This document shows positions 45,494 to 54,935 of a DNA stretch of 64,000 bases, piece by piece; position 1 is the first letter of the stretch, and each line of letters starts with the position of its first letter. The position numbers and the translations under genes were made by a program. This stretch comes from Ignavibacteria bacterium (GTDB lineage Bacteria > Bacteroidota > Ignavibacteria > Tepidaquicellales > Tepidaquicellaceae). The notes beneath the pieces were generated by a model. It was given only the letters and a program-made list of their open reading frames with translations. It was not told where the DNA came from and searched no databases. The DNA is taken from NCBI GenBank assembly GCA_016704345.1, contig JADJAH010000001.1, forward strand, positions 560,078 to 624,077, read 5' to 3'.

Positions 45494-46738
45494 TCATTTT
45501 CTTTTGACTTCCTCATACTGCTTGTTTACATCTACAAATTCCGAATAGGGACTATCCCATGAAATATCGAAAACACCAGAGAGCTTTGTGTTTACTTCTT
45601 TATTCTTCACAACCAATGAAACATTCCTTGAATTATAGAAATAATTTCTTTCCCAGTTAGTTGTGCTAATCCATGAGATGTCATTGTCGCTTACAAAATA
45701 CTTTGTGTGGTCAACTCTCGCATAAGGAATGAAGCCGGAGCTGTGCAATGGTATGGAACTGATCTTAATGCTAATGTTAGGCACGATTGATAAATCCTTT
45801 ATGGCGTCAATAGCAACGGGCTTTGTTGCCCAATCAGGAAGCAGCATCATGATCTTCACGCCTCTGGCTGCAGCATTTCTCAATGCACTGTCAATCGCAA
45901 AAAAACCTTCTGAAGATCTGTCTTTTGTTGAGTATGAATAGATCTGAATTTTCAAGCTCTCTTCAGAACTGTTGATAATTCTTAGAAGCTCTTCGAGTTC
46001 AAAATTCAATCCATCTACAACATAACCAAACGGACTAACAGCAGTATAGATTTCGATCTCCCCAAAGTCGCGGTCGTTCAGTCTTACGGGATTCTCCCTA
46101 TTGACGAGTGAATTCATTTTCATGTTTGAAAATCCATACAAATTTCCTTCGCACAATTTCCAGTCAGCTTCAAAAATTTCCGAAAAGGTCTCTGCCATTC
46201 GCCGGTTTTTTATAACCGCGCCAATTTCATGAATATGCATCAGCGCCCTCCAGTCAAAATTCTGACTGCCTGCAAACACCGACTCTCCATCAACGATGAA
46301 GAACTTAGCATGCATCACACCGCCGGAAATATTTCTCATCGGTATCTTTCTGATTTCTATATTTTCAATCCCCTCAAGCGCATCAACTGATTTGTCATTT
46401 GATGCATAGAATGACGAATCAACTATTATCCTAATTTTGACACCTCTGCCGGAAGCAGTTTTGAGTGAAGTAATAATATGATTGAAAGAGGTACTGTCCT
46501 TGTCTGCAAAATAGAATGTTTCAATATCAATTGACCTTTGCGCATTTTCAACTAATTCCGTCCAGACATCAAATGTGTTCTCGAGCTTGGAAGAATTGAG
46601 AACTGTTTCGGCAGGAATGCTCTCAACGAGTCTGAAACTATCCTGGGAGTAACCTTTCTCTTGTAAAAAGAAAAGCGGCGACAAATATGCCGCCGCAATT
46701 ATTAAGAGACAATTCAGAGATTTTCTTTTCAATGTCAT
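45494..46738 (-). CDS. Phospholipase D-like protein with two HKD motifs
   Basis: This 414-residue exported protein has a signal segment (LNCLLIIAAAYLSPLFFLQ). HKD motif 1 is HAKFFIVDGESVFAGSQN and motif 2 is HTKYFVSDNDISWISTTN, each with His, Lys and Asp, separated by about 190 residues as in the PLD superfamily. It could act as a phosphodiesterase, nuclease or cardiolipin synthase-like enzyme, but the signal peptide favours an extracytoplasmic role. Its start overlaps the end of the SirB1-like gene by four bases, so translation is coupled. The 3' end borders the artefact region. Confidence 0.8.
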   Translation of the reverse strand: MTLKRKSLNCLLIIAAAYLSPLFFLQEKGYSQDSFRLVESIPAETVLNSSKLENTFDVWTELVENAQRSIDIETFYFADKDSTSFNHIITSLKTASGRGVKIRIIVDSSFYASNDKSVDALEGIENIEIRKIPMRNISGGVMHAKFFIVDGESVFAGSQNFDWRALMHIHEIGAVIKNRRMAETFSEIFEADWKLCEGNLYGFSNMKMNSLVNRENPVRLNDRDFGEIEIYTAVSPFGYVVDGLNFELEELLRIINSSEESLKIQIYSYSTKDRSSEGFFAIDSALRNAAARGVKIMMLLPDWATKPVAIDAIKDLSIVPNISIKISSIPLHSSGFIPYARVDHTKYFVSDNDISWISTTNWERNYFYNSRNVSLVVKNKEVNTKLSGVFDISWDSPYSEFVDVNKQYEEVKRK

Positions 46739-47612
46739 ACCATACTCAGCATAAGTCGCTCAATCTGACCAACCTTTACCTCATCATTCTTCTTCCTGTA
46801 AATATCAGACAAATTTCTGAGCATTCTAAGAACTATATCTTTATCCTCAGCGATGTTCAGGTAAGGAATTTTCTCAAACTCTTCATCTGTCATCCCAAGG
46901 TTCCTGATGAAATCTGCTGCTTCAGGTCTTGAAACAATTATTCCCTGGTTGAAAGGATCGATGAAAAATTCATCATTCTCATCCATGTACTTTATGATGA
47001 AATGGCCGGGAAGATTGACCCCGAATACAGGCATATTGAGTCTTCTTGCGAGAAAGATGTAAATCACTGAAAGTGTGATTGGAATGCCCAAGCCTGTATC
47101 GATGACTCTGTTTATGTAGCTGTTATCTGTGTCAAAAAAATCTTCCTTATTTCCGGTGAAGCCTTTCTCGCCAAACAGATAAGAGTTTATTGCATTCAAC
47201 TTTGAGATCGCACTGATACTGTTTATATCCGGACTGATATCCAACATATTCTTCCTGATGTCCTCGGCCATTAGATGCAGTTTGTCTTTATACTTTTGCT
47301 TGTTATATCCCGGATATCCGAATTCAGCAATCAGAAAAACCGCCTCTTCGAGAAAATCATTTTCTTTGACAACTCGATAAATTTTTTCTCGAGTCTTTCG
47401 ATATTTATGGTGGAGATGATCTCATTAACTCTTTTTCTCAGCAAGACATTTTCATCTTCTGCAAAGTCTTTCAGGAAATTTGAAGAAAGATCACCGTATG
47501 ATATGAATCTTTCTCTGATGTTTGAGTAGATACCTTCATCTTCATCATCAAGTAGTTTTATAAGATGAGAGAGTTCGGTATCAGGAACTATTTCTTCTTT
47601 TATATTAAGCAA
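46735..47612 (-). CDS. SirB1-like transglutaminase-fold protein, frame broken near 47385
   Basis: Two frames join to one protein of about 292 residues. The N-terminal piece (ELSHLIKLLDDEDEGIYSNI, then RKRVNEIISTINI) runs to the T6 at 47382-47387. With one base shift it continues LEEAVFLIAEFGYPGYNKQK and goes on into the C-terminal piece. There the SirB1 domain is clear: DTGLGIPITLSVIYIFLARR, VNLPGHFIIKYM and FIDPFNQGIIV, followed by a C-terminal TPR-like helix pair. Homologs are linked to envelope and regulatory functions of uncertain kind. It lies between the MFS and PLD genes in one operon. Confidence 0.75.
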
Positions 47613-48819
47613 GTTTTAAATTCTCCTTTTCTTTTACTTTTGCTAACATGAACATTCCAATCACGAAAAAAAGTCCTAAAGATAAAACGGCAAGCTTTTG
47701 GGAACCCGAGATCCACGAGACAAGTCCAAATGTAAGAGGACCCAGCAGTGTTGATGTCTTATCGAGCAGCGCATAGAACCCAAAGAATTCCGCTTTGAAC
47801 TCCAGAGGCGTAAGCGTCGTCATAAGCGTCCTTGAAAGGCTCTGCGTAGATCCCAGGAAAGTTCCGGCAAACCCTCCTATTATGTAGAAGGATGTTTTGT
47901 CTTCAGTAAAGAATACGGCAAATGTCAGGAGTATCCACATTGCTATATTGACAAAAATAGACCTTAATATTCCGAGCCGACCTCCGAGGAAACCAAACAA
48001 TATAGATCCAAGCATTGCAGTGACTTGAACTATAAGGAAAAATATTGCCAGTTCTGTGACATCAAAATTCAGTGTTGTACTCGCATAGTTACCGGCGAAA
48101 AAAATTATTGTATTGACAGCATCGATATAGAAGAAAAATGCAAGAAGAAAATTCTTCAGATTAGGAAAGTCGTTTATGTGCCGAAGTGTTGTTGCCACTT
48201 TAGAGAATCCATAAGATATAAGGCTGCCGGAATGTCTCTTCTCACCTCTCTTCTCTTTTAGGAAAAGAAAGAATGGCAATGAGAATACCAGGAAGAACAA
48301 GGCACACAGCAAGAAAAGAAGATTCGGATTGTCTTTAAGAGGAAACACCAAAAGCACGGAAACAAGTGAACCTACATAACCAACAGCATAACCTGTTGAA
48401 GAGACTTTATTGTAGTCTTTTGGTTCAGACACATCAGACATGAAAGCATCGTAGAAAGTAAGACCTGTTTGAAATCCTATGTTGGAAAAAACGAACAAGA
48501 CTAGTGCAAAAATTACAGTTCCCTCTCCGGTAAAGTACATGAGTGCAGTTGAAGTTACACACAGTACTGTGAAGAATATCAGAAATTTTTTCTTGGAGTA
48601 GGTAAGGTCGGCAATAGCGCCGCAGACAGGATTGAGTACAGCAGAAATTATCATCGAAATGTTTATGGCAAGCGCCCAGTATAAATCAGCGACAGGAACT
48701 CCGCCCGCCACAACTTTCTTAAAGAACACAGCATAAACAAACGCAACAATTATCACCGCATAGGATGAATTCCCAAAATCAAACAGTGACCAAATGAAAA
48801 CATTTTTTCTGTTTGTCAT
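47605..48819 (-). CDS. MFS transporter, UMF1/Atg22-like
   Basis: This 404-residue membrane protein has about 12 hydrophobic helices. The family start NVFIWSLFDFGNSSYAVIIV is diagnostic of the UMF1/Atg22-like branch of the major facilitator superfamily. Further features are YWALAINISMIISAVLNPVC and SSTGYAVGYVGSLVSVLLVF in the first half and GSTQSLSRTLMTTLTPLEFK in the loop before helix 11. Members export amino acids or related small molecules. The substrate here is unknown. It overlaps the SirB1-like gene by a few bases. Confidence 0.85.
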   Translation of the reverse strand: MTNRKNVFIWSLFDFGNSSYAVIIVAFVYAVFFKKVVAGGVPVADLYWALAINISMIISAVLNPVCGAIADLTYSKKKFLIFFTVLCVTSTALMYFTGEGTVIFALVLFVFSNIGFQTGLTFYDAFMSDVSEPKDYNKVSSTGYAVGYVGSLVSVLLVFPLKDNPNLLFLLCALFFLVFSLPFFLFLKEKRGEKRHSGSLISYGFSKVATTLRHINDFPNLKNFLLAFFFYIDAVNTIIFFAGNYASTTLNFDVTELAIFFLIVQVTAMLGSILFGFLGGRLGILRSIFVNIAMWILLTFAVFFTEDKTSFYIIGGFAGTFLGSTQSLSRTLMTTLTPLEFKAEFFGFYALLDKTSTLLGPLTFGLVSWISGSQKLAVLSLGLFFVIGMFMLAKVKEKENLKLA

Positions 48820-48859
48820 TCAATGCATTTAGTTTGGGAACAAAGATCTGTTTGGACGT

Positions 48860-49360
48860 TCAGACTGCCTGATCGTTTTTCTCCTGTGGAGCGTTTCCGG
48901 ACTTCTTCTTAAGATTAAGCAAACCGCGTCCGGATTTATTCAATTTCTCTTCCTTCTTCAGATCATCCAAAATTGCATCAAGAATTCCGTTTACAAACTT
49001 ACCGCTGTTTCGAGTGCAGTAATCTTTTGAAATATCAATTGCCTCATTTATAGAAACCTTTGGCGGTATCTCGGGAAAGTACAGAAGTTCTGTTACTCCC
49101 ATGCGAAGAACTATCTTATCGATCAATGCCATTCTTTCAAGCTCCCAATTGACAACCTTTTCGAGAATCATCTTGTCAAGAAGCTCTTCGTTTTTAAGAA
49201 CAAGATCGATCAGTTGATTTACAAACTCGGAACTTTCTTCCTCACCGATCTCCGGCAAGAGATCCTTCTTTACTTTATCAATAGGATCTTTTGAGATCTC
49301 ATGAGCATAAAGAACTTGCATTACAGCTATTCTTAGATCGCGACGCTTTAGTTGAGACAT
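48860..49360 (-). CDS. nusB: Transcription antitermination factor NusB
   Basis: This 166-residue all-helical RNA-binding protein partners with NusE (S10) in rRNA antitermination. Conserved stretches are RRDLRIAVMQVLYAHEIS, the central FVNQLIDLVLKNEELLDKMI helices, LERMALIDKIVLRMGVTELL, and VSINEAIDISKDYC with FVNGILDAILDDL near the end. A lysine-rich tail follows. The length is normal. It lies about 40 bases upstream of the MFS gene. Confidence 0.93.
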   Translation of the reverse strand: MSQLKRRDLRIAVMQVLYAHEISKDPIDKVKKDLLPEIGEEESSEFVNQLIDLVLKNEELLDKMILEKVVNWELERMALIDKIVLRMGVTELLYFPEIPPKVSINEAIDISKDYCTRNSGKFVNGILDAILDDLKKEEKLNKSGRGLLNLKKKSGNAPQEKNDQAV

Positions 49361-49432
49361 TCGGTCCTTTGTGGTTTGAGCAAAGCTAATAATTTATTTG
49401 GAATATTAACACAACAATCTGTAAAGTACAGA

Positions 49433-49903
49433 TTAACTTTTTTTCACCGCCCAATAATTCTTCATGAGCTCAGTCTCCCAATTGGGCTGATGAATTTCTT
49501 CATTCGGCAGAAATTCTCTGACAACCGGCTTAATATCTATGACGGGAGTTTCGTCAACTGCATCGAGCCCGGAGACTTTTAAAGTACTGCCATTTACTGA
49601 AAGAAGCTTTACAATAGATGAACCAAGAAGGTTCGGCCTTGCTTTTTTTCTTTGAGCAAATATTCCGACTCTTGGAAAATCCTTGTTGTCCCTTGGATGA
49701 GAAGCTGAGATGTTTATCTTTGCAAGATCAGCCCTGTGAAAGTAAAATATGATCTCAAGATGGGAGAAGTCATCTATGCCAAGCAGGCTCTCTGAAGAAA
49801 TCTTATCACTAATGATTATTTCAGACACGACATCTCCCCAAAAATCATCTTCAATTTTCTTTCTGCTGTTCTTAACAAATCCGATGGGCTCTATGCTGTA
49901 CAT
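49433..49903 (-). CDS. TrmO/TsaA tRNA N6-methyltransferase-like protein
   Basis: This 156-residue protein is of the TrmO (VirR/YaeB) family, which methylates N6-threonylcarbamoyladenosine at position 37 of some tRNAs. Landmarks are SIEPIGFVKNSRKKIEDDFW at the start, then LLGIDDFSHLEIIFYFHRAD, HPRDNKDFPRVGIFAQRKKA and GLDAVDETPVIDIKPVVREF. This single-domain form lacks the extra C-terminal domain of E. coli TrmO. It is located between a small monooxygenase-fold protein and nusB. A related function in another modification is possible. Confidence 0.8.
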   Translation of the reverse strand: MYSIEPIGFVKNSRKKIEDDFWGDVVSEIIISDKISSESLLGIDDFSHLEIIFYFHRADLAKINISASHPRDNKDFPRVGIFAQRKKARPNLLGSSIVKLLSVNGSTLKVSGLDAVDETPVIDIKPVVREFLPNEEIHQPNWETELMKNYWAVKKS

Positions 49904-49927
49904 TTTATGTGGTTTGTATTGATCAGT

Positions 49928-50272
49928 TCAATCATCATACGGATCGACCGGTTCAAAGTTTGGAAATGATTGCATCGCTTCAGGAAAAGAATTCAGCCTG
50001 CTTCCTATCTCGTAACAAATCTCATCCATCTTACTCCAGATTTCCAATACTTTGCTGTCTTCATGCGCAATGCTGATTGCCTCAAGACTCGTCCATTCAA
50101 ATACTTCTATTACAAGTTCAGGATCCTTCATGGATGACATTGTTATCGGAGCTCTCGGTGAATAGTAACCTGCTTCAAGCATGAACTTTCTCTTGGCTCT
50201 CAAAATCTGTAAAAGATCATTAATCTTTTCCGGCTTTGCCCTGTATGCTGCTATGACAATTCTCCCACTCAT
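49928..50272 (-). CDS. Small ABM-fold protein (antibiotic-biosynthesis-monooxygenase-like)
   Basis: This 114-residue protein has the ferredoxin-like ABM plan: IVIAAYRAKPEKINDLLQIL, then the strand ELVIEVFEWTSLEAISIAHE. The last about 25 residues are proline- and acid-rich (MQSFPNFEPVDPYDD). No catalytic residue can be assigned from sequence. It overlaps the dnaG stop region by four bases (50269-50272), so it is co-translated after dnaG. The substrate is unknown. Confidence 0.6.
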   Translation of the reverse strand: MSGRIVIAAYRAKPEKINDLLQILRAKRKFMLEAGYYSPRAPITMSSMKDPELVIEVFEWTSLEAISIAHEDSKVLEIWSKMDEICYEIGSRLNSFPEAMQSFPNFEPVDPYDD

Positions 50273-52116
50273 CCGGTGGACTTCAAAAGTTTGGAAACTT
50301 CTTTTTTCAATTCAAAGACTTCCTTCAAATTCTCCGGATCCTTCTTCAACAGTTCTATCTGTCGATTGTAATCTTCTATTCTTAATCTGTTGATCACATC
50401 TTTCGCATATTTTATGTTAAACACGGGAGTTATCTGTTTTTCCAACAGGCTGTCAAATGTAGAATCATTAAATTGACTGGGCTCATGCTTGTCAGATGCA
50501 GCATCCATAAGGAGCTCTGCCGATTCTTTATCATCGAAGTAATTCATCATTCCCGCCAGATCAAATCTTCCATTGTTAATGAACTCATCAAGAAGATGCT
50601 CGATGATCTTCAGTACCTTGTCGTTGTTGATGAATGAAGTCTCAAGATTGTTTTCAATAAATGAAATTGCTTCACTGTCACCTCTCAGAAATACTCTCAA
50701 AAGCTCTTTCTCATGAAAAGAAATTCTGTCTTCCTTTGCTTTGTAAAGGACCTTCCTGTTTGCTTCAGGGATTACAAGTGAAGATATCGGAAAAGTTGCC
50801 GACTTGTTATTTTTCAATGCCCTGTCCAATTCTTCCTGAAGATCGGATTCATACAAAGAATATTTTGATGAAAGTTCTTTTATGTATAAACTACGCTTTA
50901 GTTTATCCGGAATCTTGGAAAGAAGAGTAATTATTTCTCTTATGAATTCTGTCTTGCCTTCAACGCCGGACAGTTTCCCTTCTTTCTCATACAACTCAGA
51001 GATGAAAACTATAATTGACTTGCCCGACTTGAGATATCTTTCAAACTCCTGTTTTCCTTCCTTTGCAAGAAAACTGTCAGGGTCCTCACTTTCGGGCAGC
51101 GTTACTACATCCAGATCCAGTCCTCCCTGAAGTATGATCTCTGTTCCTCTTTTGGCCGCAGAAATTCCTGCAGTATCGGAATCAAACAGCACGTAGACTT
51201 TCTTTGTGTATCTTGATATCAGCTTGACCTGCTCTTCAGTAAGAGCTGTGCCGCTTGAAGCTACAACATTCTTAATACCATGCCTGTGCAGCGCAATTAC
51301 ATCCATATAACCTTCTACAAGAATAACAGAGTCTGAATATCTGATATTGTCTTTCGCAAAGTTAAGCCCATAAAGAACACGGCTCTTGCTGTATAATCTC
51401 GTTTCCGGTGAATTGATATACTTGCCTCCAAGATCATCATCATAAAGTTTCCTGGCGCCAAATGCCACTACTTTTCCACTTTCATTGTATATTGGGAAAA
51501 TGAGCCTTCCTCTGAACCTGTCATAGTACCCGTCTTTTTCCTCTTCCTTCCTTACAAGCAAGCCTGCCCTCTCCAATGCATCAGGCTTAAATATGCCTTC
51601 TTCCAAGAAATGATTGAGCAAACCGTCCCATCTTTTCAGAGAATATCCAATCCCAAATTCCTGAACGATCTTATCATCTATGTTTCTTTTTTTCAAATAT
51701 GTATAAACAAACTCTCTCTCATTTCCGTTAATATTTTTCAATGCAGATTGAAAGTATCCGGCAGCGGCACGATTGATCTCATAAAGTTCTGACAGTTCAT
51801 TTGACGTATCATATCCTTTACCTGAGTATGACAATTTAATTCCGGCACGATCGGCAAGTTTTTGAGCCGCATCAATGAATCCGATCTTTTCATATTCCTG
51901 TACGAATGAAAAAACATTTCCTCCTGCTTTGCATGAAAAACAATGGTAAACTTGTTTTTCATGAGAAATGTGGAGTGATGGATTCTTGTCCTGATGAAAA
52001 GGACAAAGCGCAAGAAAAGACTTTCCTCTTTTCTTTATGGGAATATATTCCGAAACAACATCTACAATATCATTAGCAGAAGCTATCTCTTCGAGTTTTT
52101 CAGGCGGGATTCTCAT
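50269..52116 (-). CDS. dnaG: DNA primase
   Basis: This 615-residue enzyme makes RNA primers for replication. I chose ATG 52116 (MRIPPEKLEEIASANDIVDV) because the upstream 30 residues from the longer frame are not family-like. The zinc-finger domain reads CPFHQDKNPSLHISHEKQVY and HCFSC. The core includes FGARKLYDDDLGGKYINSPE, the Toprim site with VILVEGYMDVIALHRHGI, and YVLFDSDTAGISAAKRG. The C-terminal DnaB-interacting helical region is about 440-615. It leads a leftward operon through to nusB. The frame is intact. Confidence 0.95.
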   Translation of the reverse strand: MRIPPEKLEEIASANDIVDVVSEYIPIKKRGKSFLALCPFHQDKNPSLHISHEKQVYHCFSCKAGGNVFSFVQEYEKIGFIDAAQKLADRAGIKLSYSGKGYDTSNELSELYEINRAAAGYFQSALKNINGNEREFVYTYLKKRNIDDKIVQEFGIGYSLKRWDGLLNHFLEEGIFKPDALERAGLLVRKEEEKDGYYDRFRGRLIFPIYNESGKVVAFGARKLYDDDLGGKYINSPETRLYSKSRVLYGLNFAKDNIRYSDSVILVEGYMDVIALHRHGIKNVVASSGTALTEEQVKLISRYTKKVYVLFDSDTAGISAAKRGTEIILQGGLDLDVVTLPESEDPDSFLAKEGKQEFERYLKSGKSIIVFISELYEKEGKLSGVEGKTEFIREIITLLSKIPDKLKRSLYIKELSSKYSLYESDLQEELDRALKNNKSATFPISSLVIPEANRKVLYKAKEDRISFHEKELLRVFLRGDSEAISFIENNLETSFINNDKVLKIIEHLLDEFINNGRFDLAGMMNYFDDKESAELLMDAASDKHEPSQFNDSTFDSLLEKQITPVFNIKYAKDVINRLRIEDYNRQIELLKKDPENLKEVFELKKEVSKLLKSTG

Positions 52117-52206
52117 TGATGTAAATATGAACAAACATAAGCATTTTATAAATGAAAAACTTAACCGATAAATGAAGAGTAGAGTTTCGAACTCAACTCT
52201 GTCCAA

Positions 52207-52275
52207 ATCGTATTTGAATGAAAAGTGATTTTGTAATATAACGGGAAATTTTGATTCAAACTATTACTCGATATC
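52207..52275. other. Short gap without a recognised feature
   Basis: Upstream of dnaG I see no gene or clear promoter in this piece. The larger gap, 52276-52799, holds only the remnant below. Confidence 0.4.
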
Positions 52276-52500
52276 TCAAAAATATTTCATGACCAGCACA
52301 TTGTTCTTACCAATAAGTCTCAGAATGGATCTTCCTTCGTCAGGAGACAAAGTCGTTGTGGAATAATTAAGAGTCGCTCAATCCATAATTGATACCGCCG
52401 GCGTTTGTCAGCCAAGCTTTCTTTGCCCGTTCGCAAATCAAAATAGACTCTCTGCAGGCGGGCAGGCTCTCGAATTTTTTAACTTCTATGGCGGAAAAGC
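52276..52500 (-). pseudogene. Remnant of an unknown coding sequence
   Basis: Read leftward, protein-like fragments occur in two frames: ERAKKAWLTNAGGINYGLSD and then STTTLSPDEGRSILRLIGKN followed by NVLVMKYF and a stop at 52276-52278. The last piece resembles the final strand of a beta-rich surface protein. A frame jump separates the two near 52375. No start is evident, so it is called a remnant. The stretch 52501-52799 shows nothing further. Confidence 0.3.
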
Positions 52501-52799
52501 ACGATTGTTATCTGTATTGATCCAAATGTGAATAATTCAAGAAAGAAGTCGATCTATTGTGTATTTTCAATAACTTGTGGAAACTTTTGCAAGGGGTCTT
52601 AATTAATGAAACAATTTTTTGCCTTTATCTGATATACAATTCAACATTAATTCGTATACTTCGATCAACTGGACATTCTCAAAAGCGGAGCTCTTTCAGA
52701 ATAATCACAAATTTTGCTGTTGCCAGACTCTTTCCGCTTTGAGACAGATTTCTGTCGATAGTTTCTTTAAGCCAAATTGAGTAATTTCCAGAAAAAACA

Positions 52800-53501
52800 A
52801 TGCCGAAGAACCTGATTTATGAAGGCAAAGCCAAGAGGCTTTATACAACAGACAACACAGAAGAGTTTCTTCAGGAATTCAAAGACGATGCAACTGCATT
52901 TAACGGTCTGAAGAAAGACAAGATCCCGCACAAAGGCGAACTGAACAATCAAATCTCATCAATAATCTTTGAACATTTATCAAAAGAAGGAATACCTACA
53001 CATTTTATCAGAAGAGTCTCCGGTACTGAAATGCTTGTAAAGAAAGTCAGTATTATAAAGGCAGAAGTTGTATGCAGAAATGTTGCGGCGGGAAGTCTGG
53101 TAAAGAAGCTTGGATTTACAGAAGGCATCGAACTTGATCCGCCCATTGTAGAATTCTATCTGAAGTCAGATGAACTTGGTGATCCTTTATTTACTGATGA
53201 TCACATACTTGCACTTGGTATTGCAATGAGAGAGGAGCTTGATATTATTCGCGATTTTACTTTTCGCATTAATGATATTCTCAAAAAATTCTTCTTAAGC
53301 AGAGGTATCCGTCTAGTTGATTTCAAACTTGAGTTTGGCCGCGATATGAACGGAAAAGTTATTCTCGCAGATGAGATTTCTCCTGATACATGCAGGCTTT
53401 GGGATCTGGCTACAGGGAAGAAACTTGACAAGGACAGATTCAGATTTGATCTCGGAGATGTTGAAGCCGCTTACAAAGAAATTATGGAAAGGGTAAGTTG
53501 A
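52800..53501 (+). CDS. purC: Phosphoribosylaminoimidazole-succinocarboxamide synthase
   Basis: This 233-residue ATP-dependent enzyme couples aspartate to CAIR in purine synthesis. Signatures are LIYEGKAKRLYTTDNTEEFL, KGELNNQISSIIFEHLSKEG, VVCRNVAAGSLVKKLGFTEG, the catalytic ILADEISPDTCRLWDLATGK and the C-terminal DVEAAYKEIMERVS. The start ATG is 52800. Its stop overlaps the TTG start of psd by four bases. The order purC-psd-pssA suggests co-transcription of unrelated pathways. Confidence 0.96.
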   Translation: MPKNLIYEGKAKRLYTTDNTEEFLQEFKDDATAFNGLKKDKIPHKGELNNQISSIIFEHLSKEGIPTHFIRRVSGTEMLVKKVSIIKAEVVCRNVAAGSLVKKLGFTEGIELDPPIVEFYLKSDELGDPLFTDDHILALGIAMREELDIIRDFTFRINDILKKFFLSRGIRLVDFKLEFGRDMNGKVILADEISPDTCRLWDLATGKKLDKDRFRFDLGDVEAAYKEIMERVS

Positions 53502-54173
53502 TTAAACTCACACCCTACGGGAAAGATGTTATTCTAAAAATGTTCATTGTCGGATTAGTTCTGTGCGGTCTGATAATCTTCATCGACAATTTGGTTGTTC
53601 AGGTTTTATTGGGTGCACTGACTGCCTTTCTCTGGCTTTTCACACTTTACTTTTTCAGAGATCCTGACAGGCGACTTCCCTCTTCATACAAACAAGGAGA
53701 TATTATTTCACCTGCAGACGGAAAAGTTGTGGTAATAGAAGAAGTGATAAACAAAGAAGACAATTTATTTCTCAAGGGCGAAACGCTCAATCAAGTCAGT
53801 ATTTTCCTTTCTCCGCTGAACGTACACGTCAACAGGATTCCGCTCAGCGGGACAGTAACTTTTCTTAAGTATATCAATGGTGAATATCTTGTTGCATTTG
53901 ATCACAAGTCATCAGAGAGAAATGAGCGCTCCGAGATTGGCATAACCGGCAGCGTCGACAAAGAGAAGATAATGTTTAAGCAAATAGCAGGGTTCGTTGC
54001 AAGAAGAATTGTCTATGATGTTTCGGAAGGCAGCAACGTTATTGCAGGAGAGAGGTTTGGAATGATCAAGTTCGGTTCGAGGATGGATCTCTTGATGAGA
54101 AAAGACTACAACGTAAAAAGTCAGCATCGGGCAGATGGTCACTGCCGGCGAAACATTAATTGCCGAGCTCTGA
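53498..54173 (+). CDS. psd: Phosphatidylserine decarboxylase (short type), frame broken near 54117
   Basis: It converts phosphatidylserine to phosphatidylethanolamine in the inner membrane. Start TTG 53498 overlaps the purC stop. There is a membrane helix pair near residues 10-55 (VILKMFIVGLVLCGLIIFID). SPADGKVVVIEE and the core FLSPLNVHVNRIPLSGTV follow, with the pyruvoyl cleavage site MIKFGSRMDLL. The sequence then shifts: an extra A in the A5 run at 54115-54119 spoils the end, which with correction reads VKVSIGQMVTAGETLIAEL and stops at TGA 54171-54173. The corrected protein has about 225 residues, normal for the short (archaeal-like) PSD class. Confidence 0.88.
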
Positions 54174-54174
54174 T

Positions 54175-54933
54175 ATGCCGATGACCCGAAAGTTCATCCC
54201 TAGTTTGTTCACGGTACTCAACGCATTCTGCGGATTCCTGTCAATCATACATTCTTCAAACGGTGATTTCACAAACGCCGCGTTGTTTGTGATCTATGCT
54301 TCTTTGTTCGATGCTGTTGATGGAATTGCTGCAAGGCTTACCAACTCTGCAAGCAAATTCGGCGTTGAGCTCGATTCCCTTTCTGATGTAATTTCTTTCG
54401 GTGCAGCGCCTTCATTCCTGATATACAACATCTACCTGAAGGAGCTCGGCGATATAGGCATAGTTCTCTCTTCATTGATCATGATCTTTTCAGCGTTGCG
54501 CCTTGCAAGATTCAACGTTCAGCTTGTAGGTCTTAACAAGGAAAAATTCAGCGGACTTCCGGCTCCGATGTCGGCATTTACAATTTGCACTTTTGTGTTG
54601 TTTTACTTTGACAAGATACTTTCCAAAGATCAGAGTATCACAGTACTCATTGCACTTTCTGTTTTGCTTCCGGTCTTAATGGTCAGCAGGATCAAGTATG
54701 ACACTCTGCCAAAACCGTCATTATCCTCAATCAGAAAGAATTTTGTTCCATACTTTGTAATTGTTCTTGCCGCGATCCTAATTATCTTCACCGGCGGAGA
54801 AGGTTCCTTTTCGTTCTGTCTTTTTTACATCTTCAGCGGGATATTTAAGACTCTGAAAAATAAGATGTTCAAAGGCAAGAGGCATCATGGAACTGATGAG
54901 ATAATTAATGAAACAATCGAAACGGGTAAGTGA
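54175..54933 (+). CDS. pssA: CDP-diacylglycerol-serine O-phosphatidyltransferase
   Basis: This 252-residue membrane enzyme makes phosphatidylserine, the substrate of the preceding psd. The start ATG 54175 (MPMTRKFIPSLFTVLNAFCG) lies two bases after the corrected psd stop. The CDP-alcohol motif D-x2-D-G-x2-A-R-x8-G-x3-D-x3-D is seen as FDAVDGIAARLTNSASKFG with VELDSLSDVISFG. There are about seven transmembrane segments, including FVPYFVIVLAAILIIFTGG. The tail is basic and histidine-rich. Confidence 0.93.
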   Translation: MPMTRKFIPSLFTVLNAFCGFLSIIHSSNGDFTNAALFVIYASLFDAVDGIAARLTNSASKFGVELDSLSDVISFGAAPSFLIYNIYLKELGDIGIVLSSLIMIFSALRLARFNVQLVGLNKEKFSGLPAPMSAFTICTFVLFYFDKILSKDQSITVLIALSVLLPVLMVSRIKYDTLPKPSLSSIRKNFVPYFVIVLAAILIIFTGGEGSFSFCLFYIFSGIFKTLKNKMFKGKRHHGTDEIINETIETGK

Positions 54934-54935
54934 AG

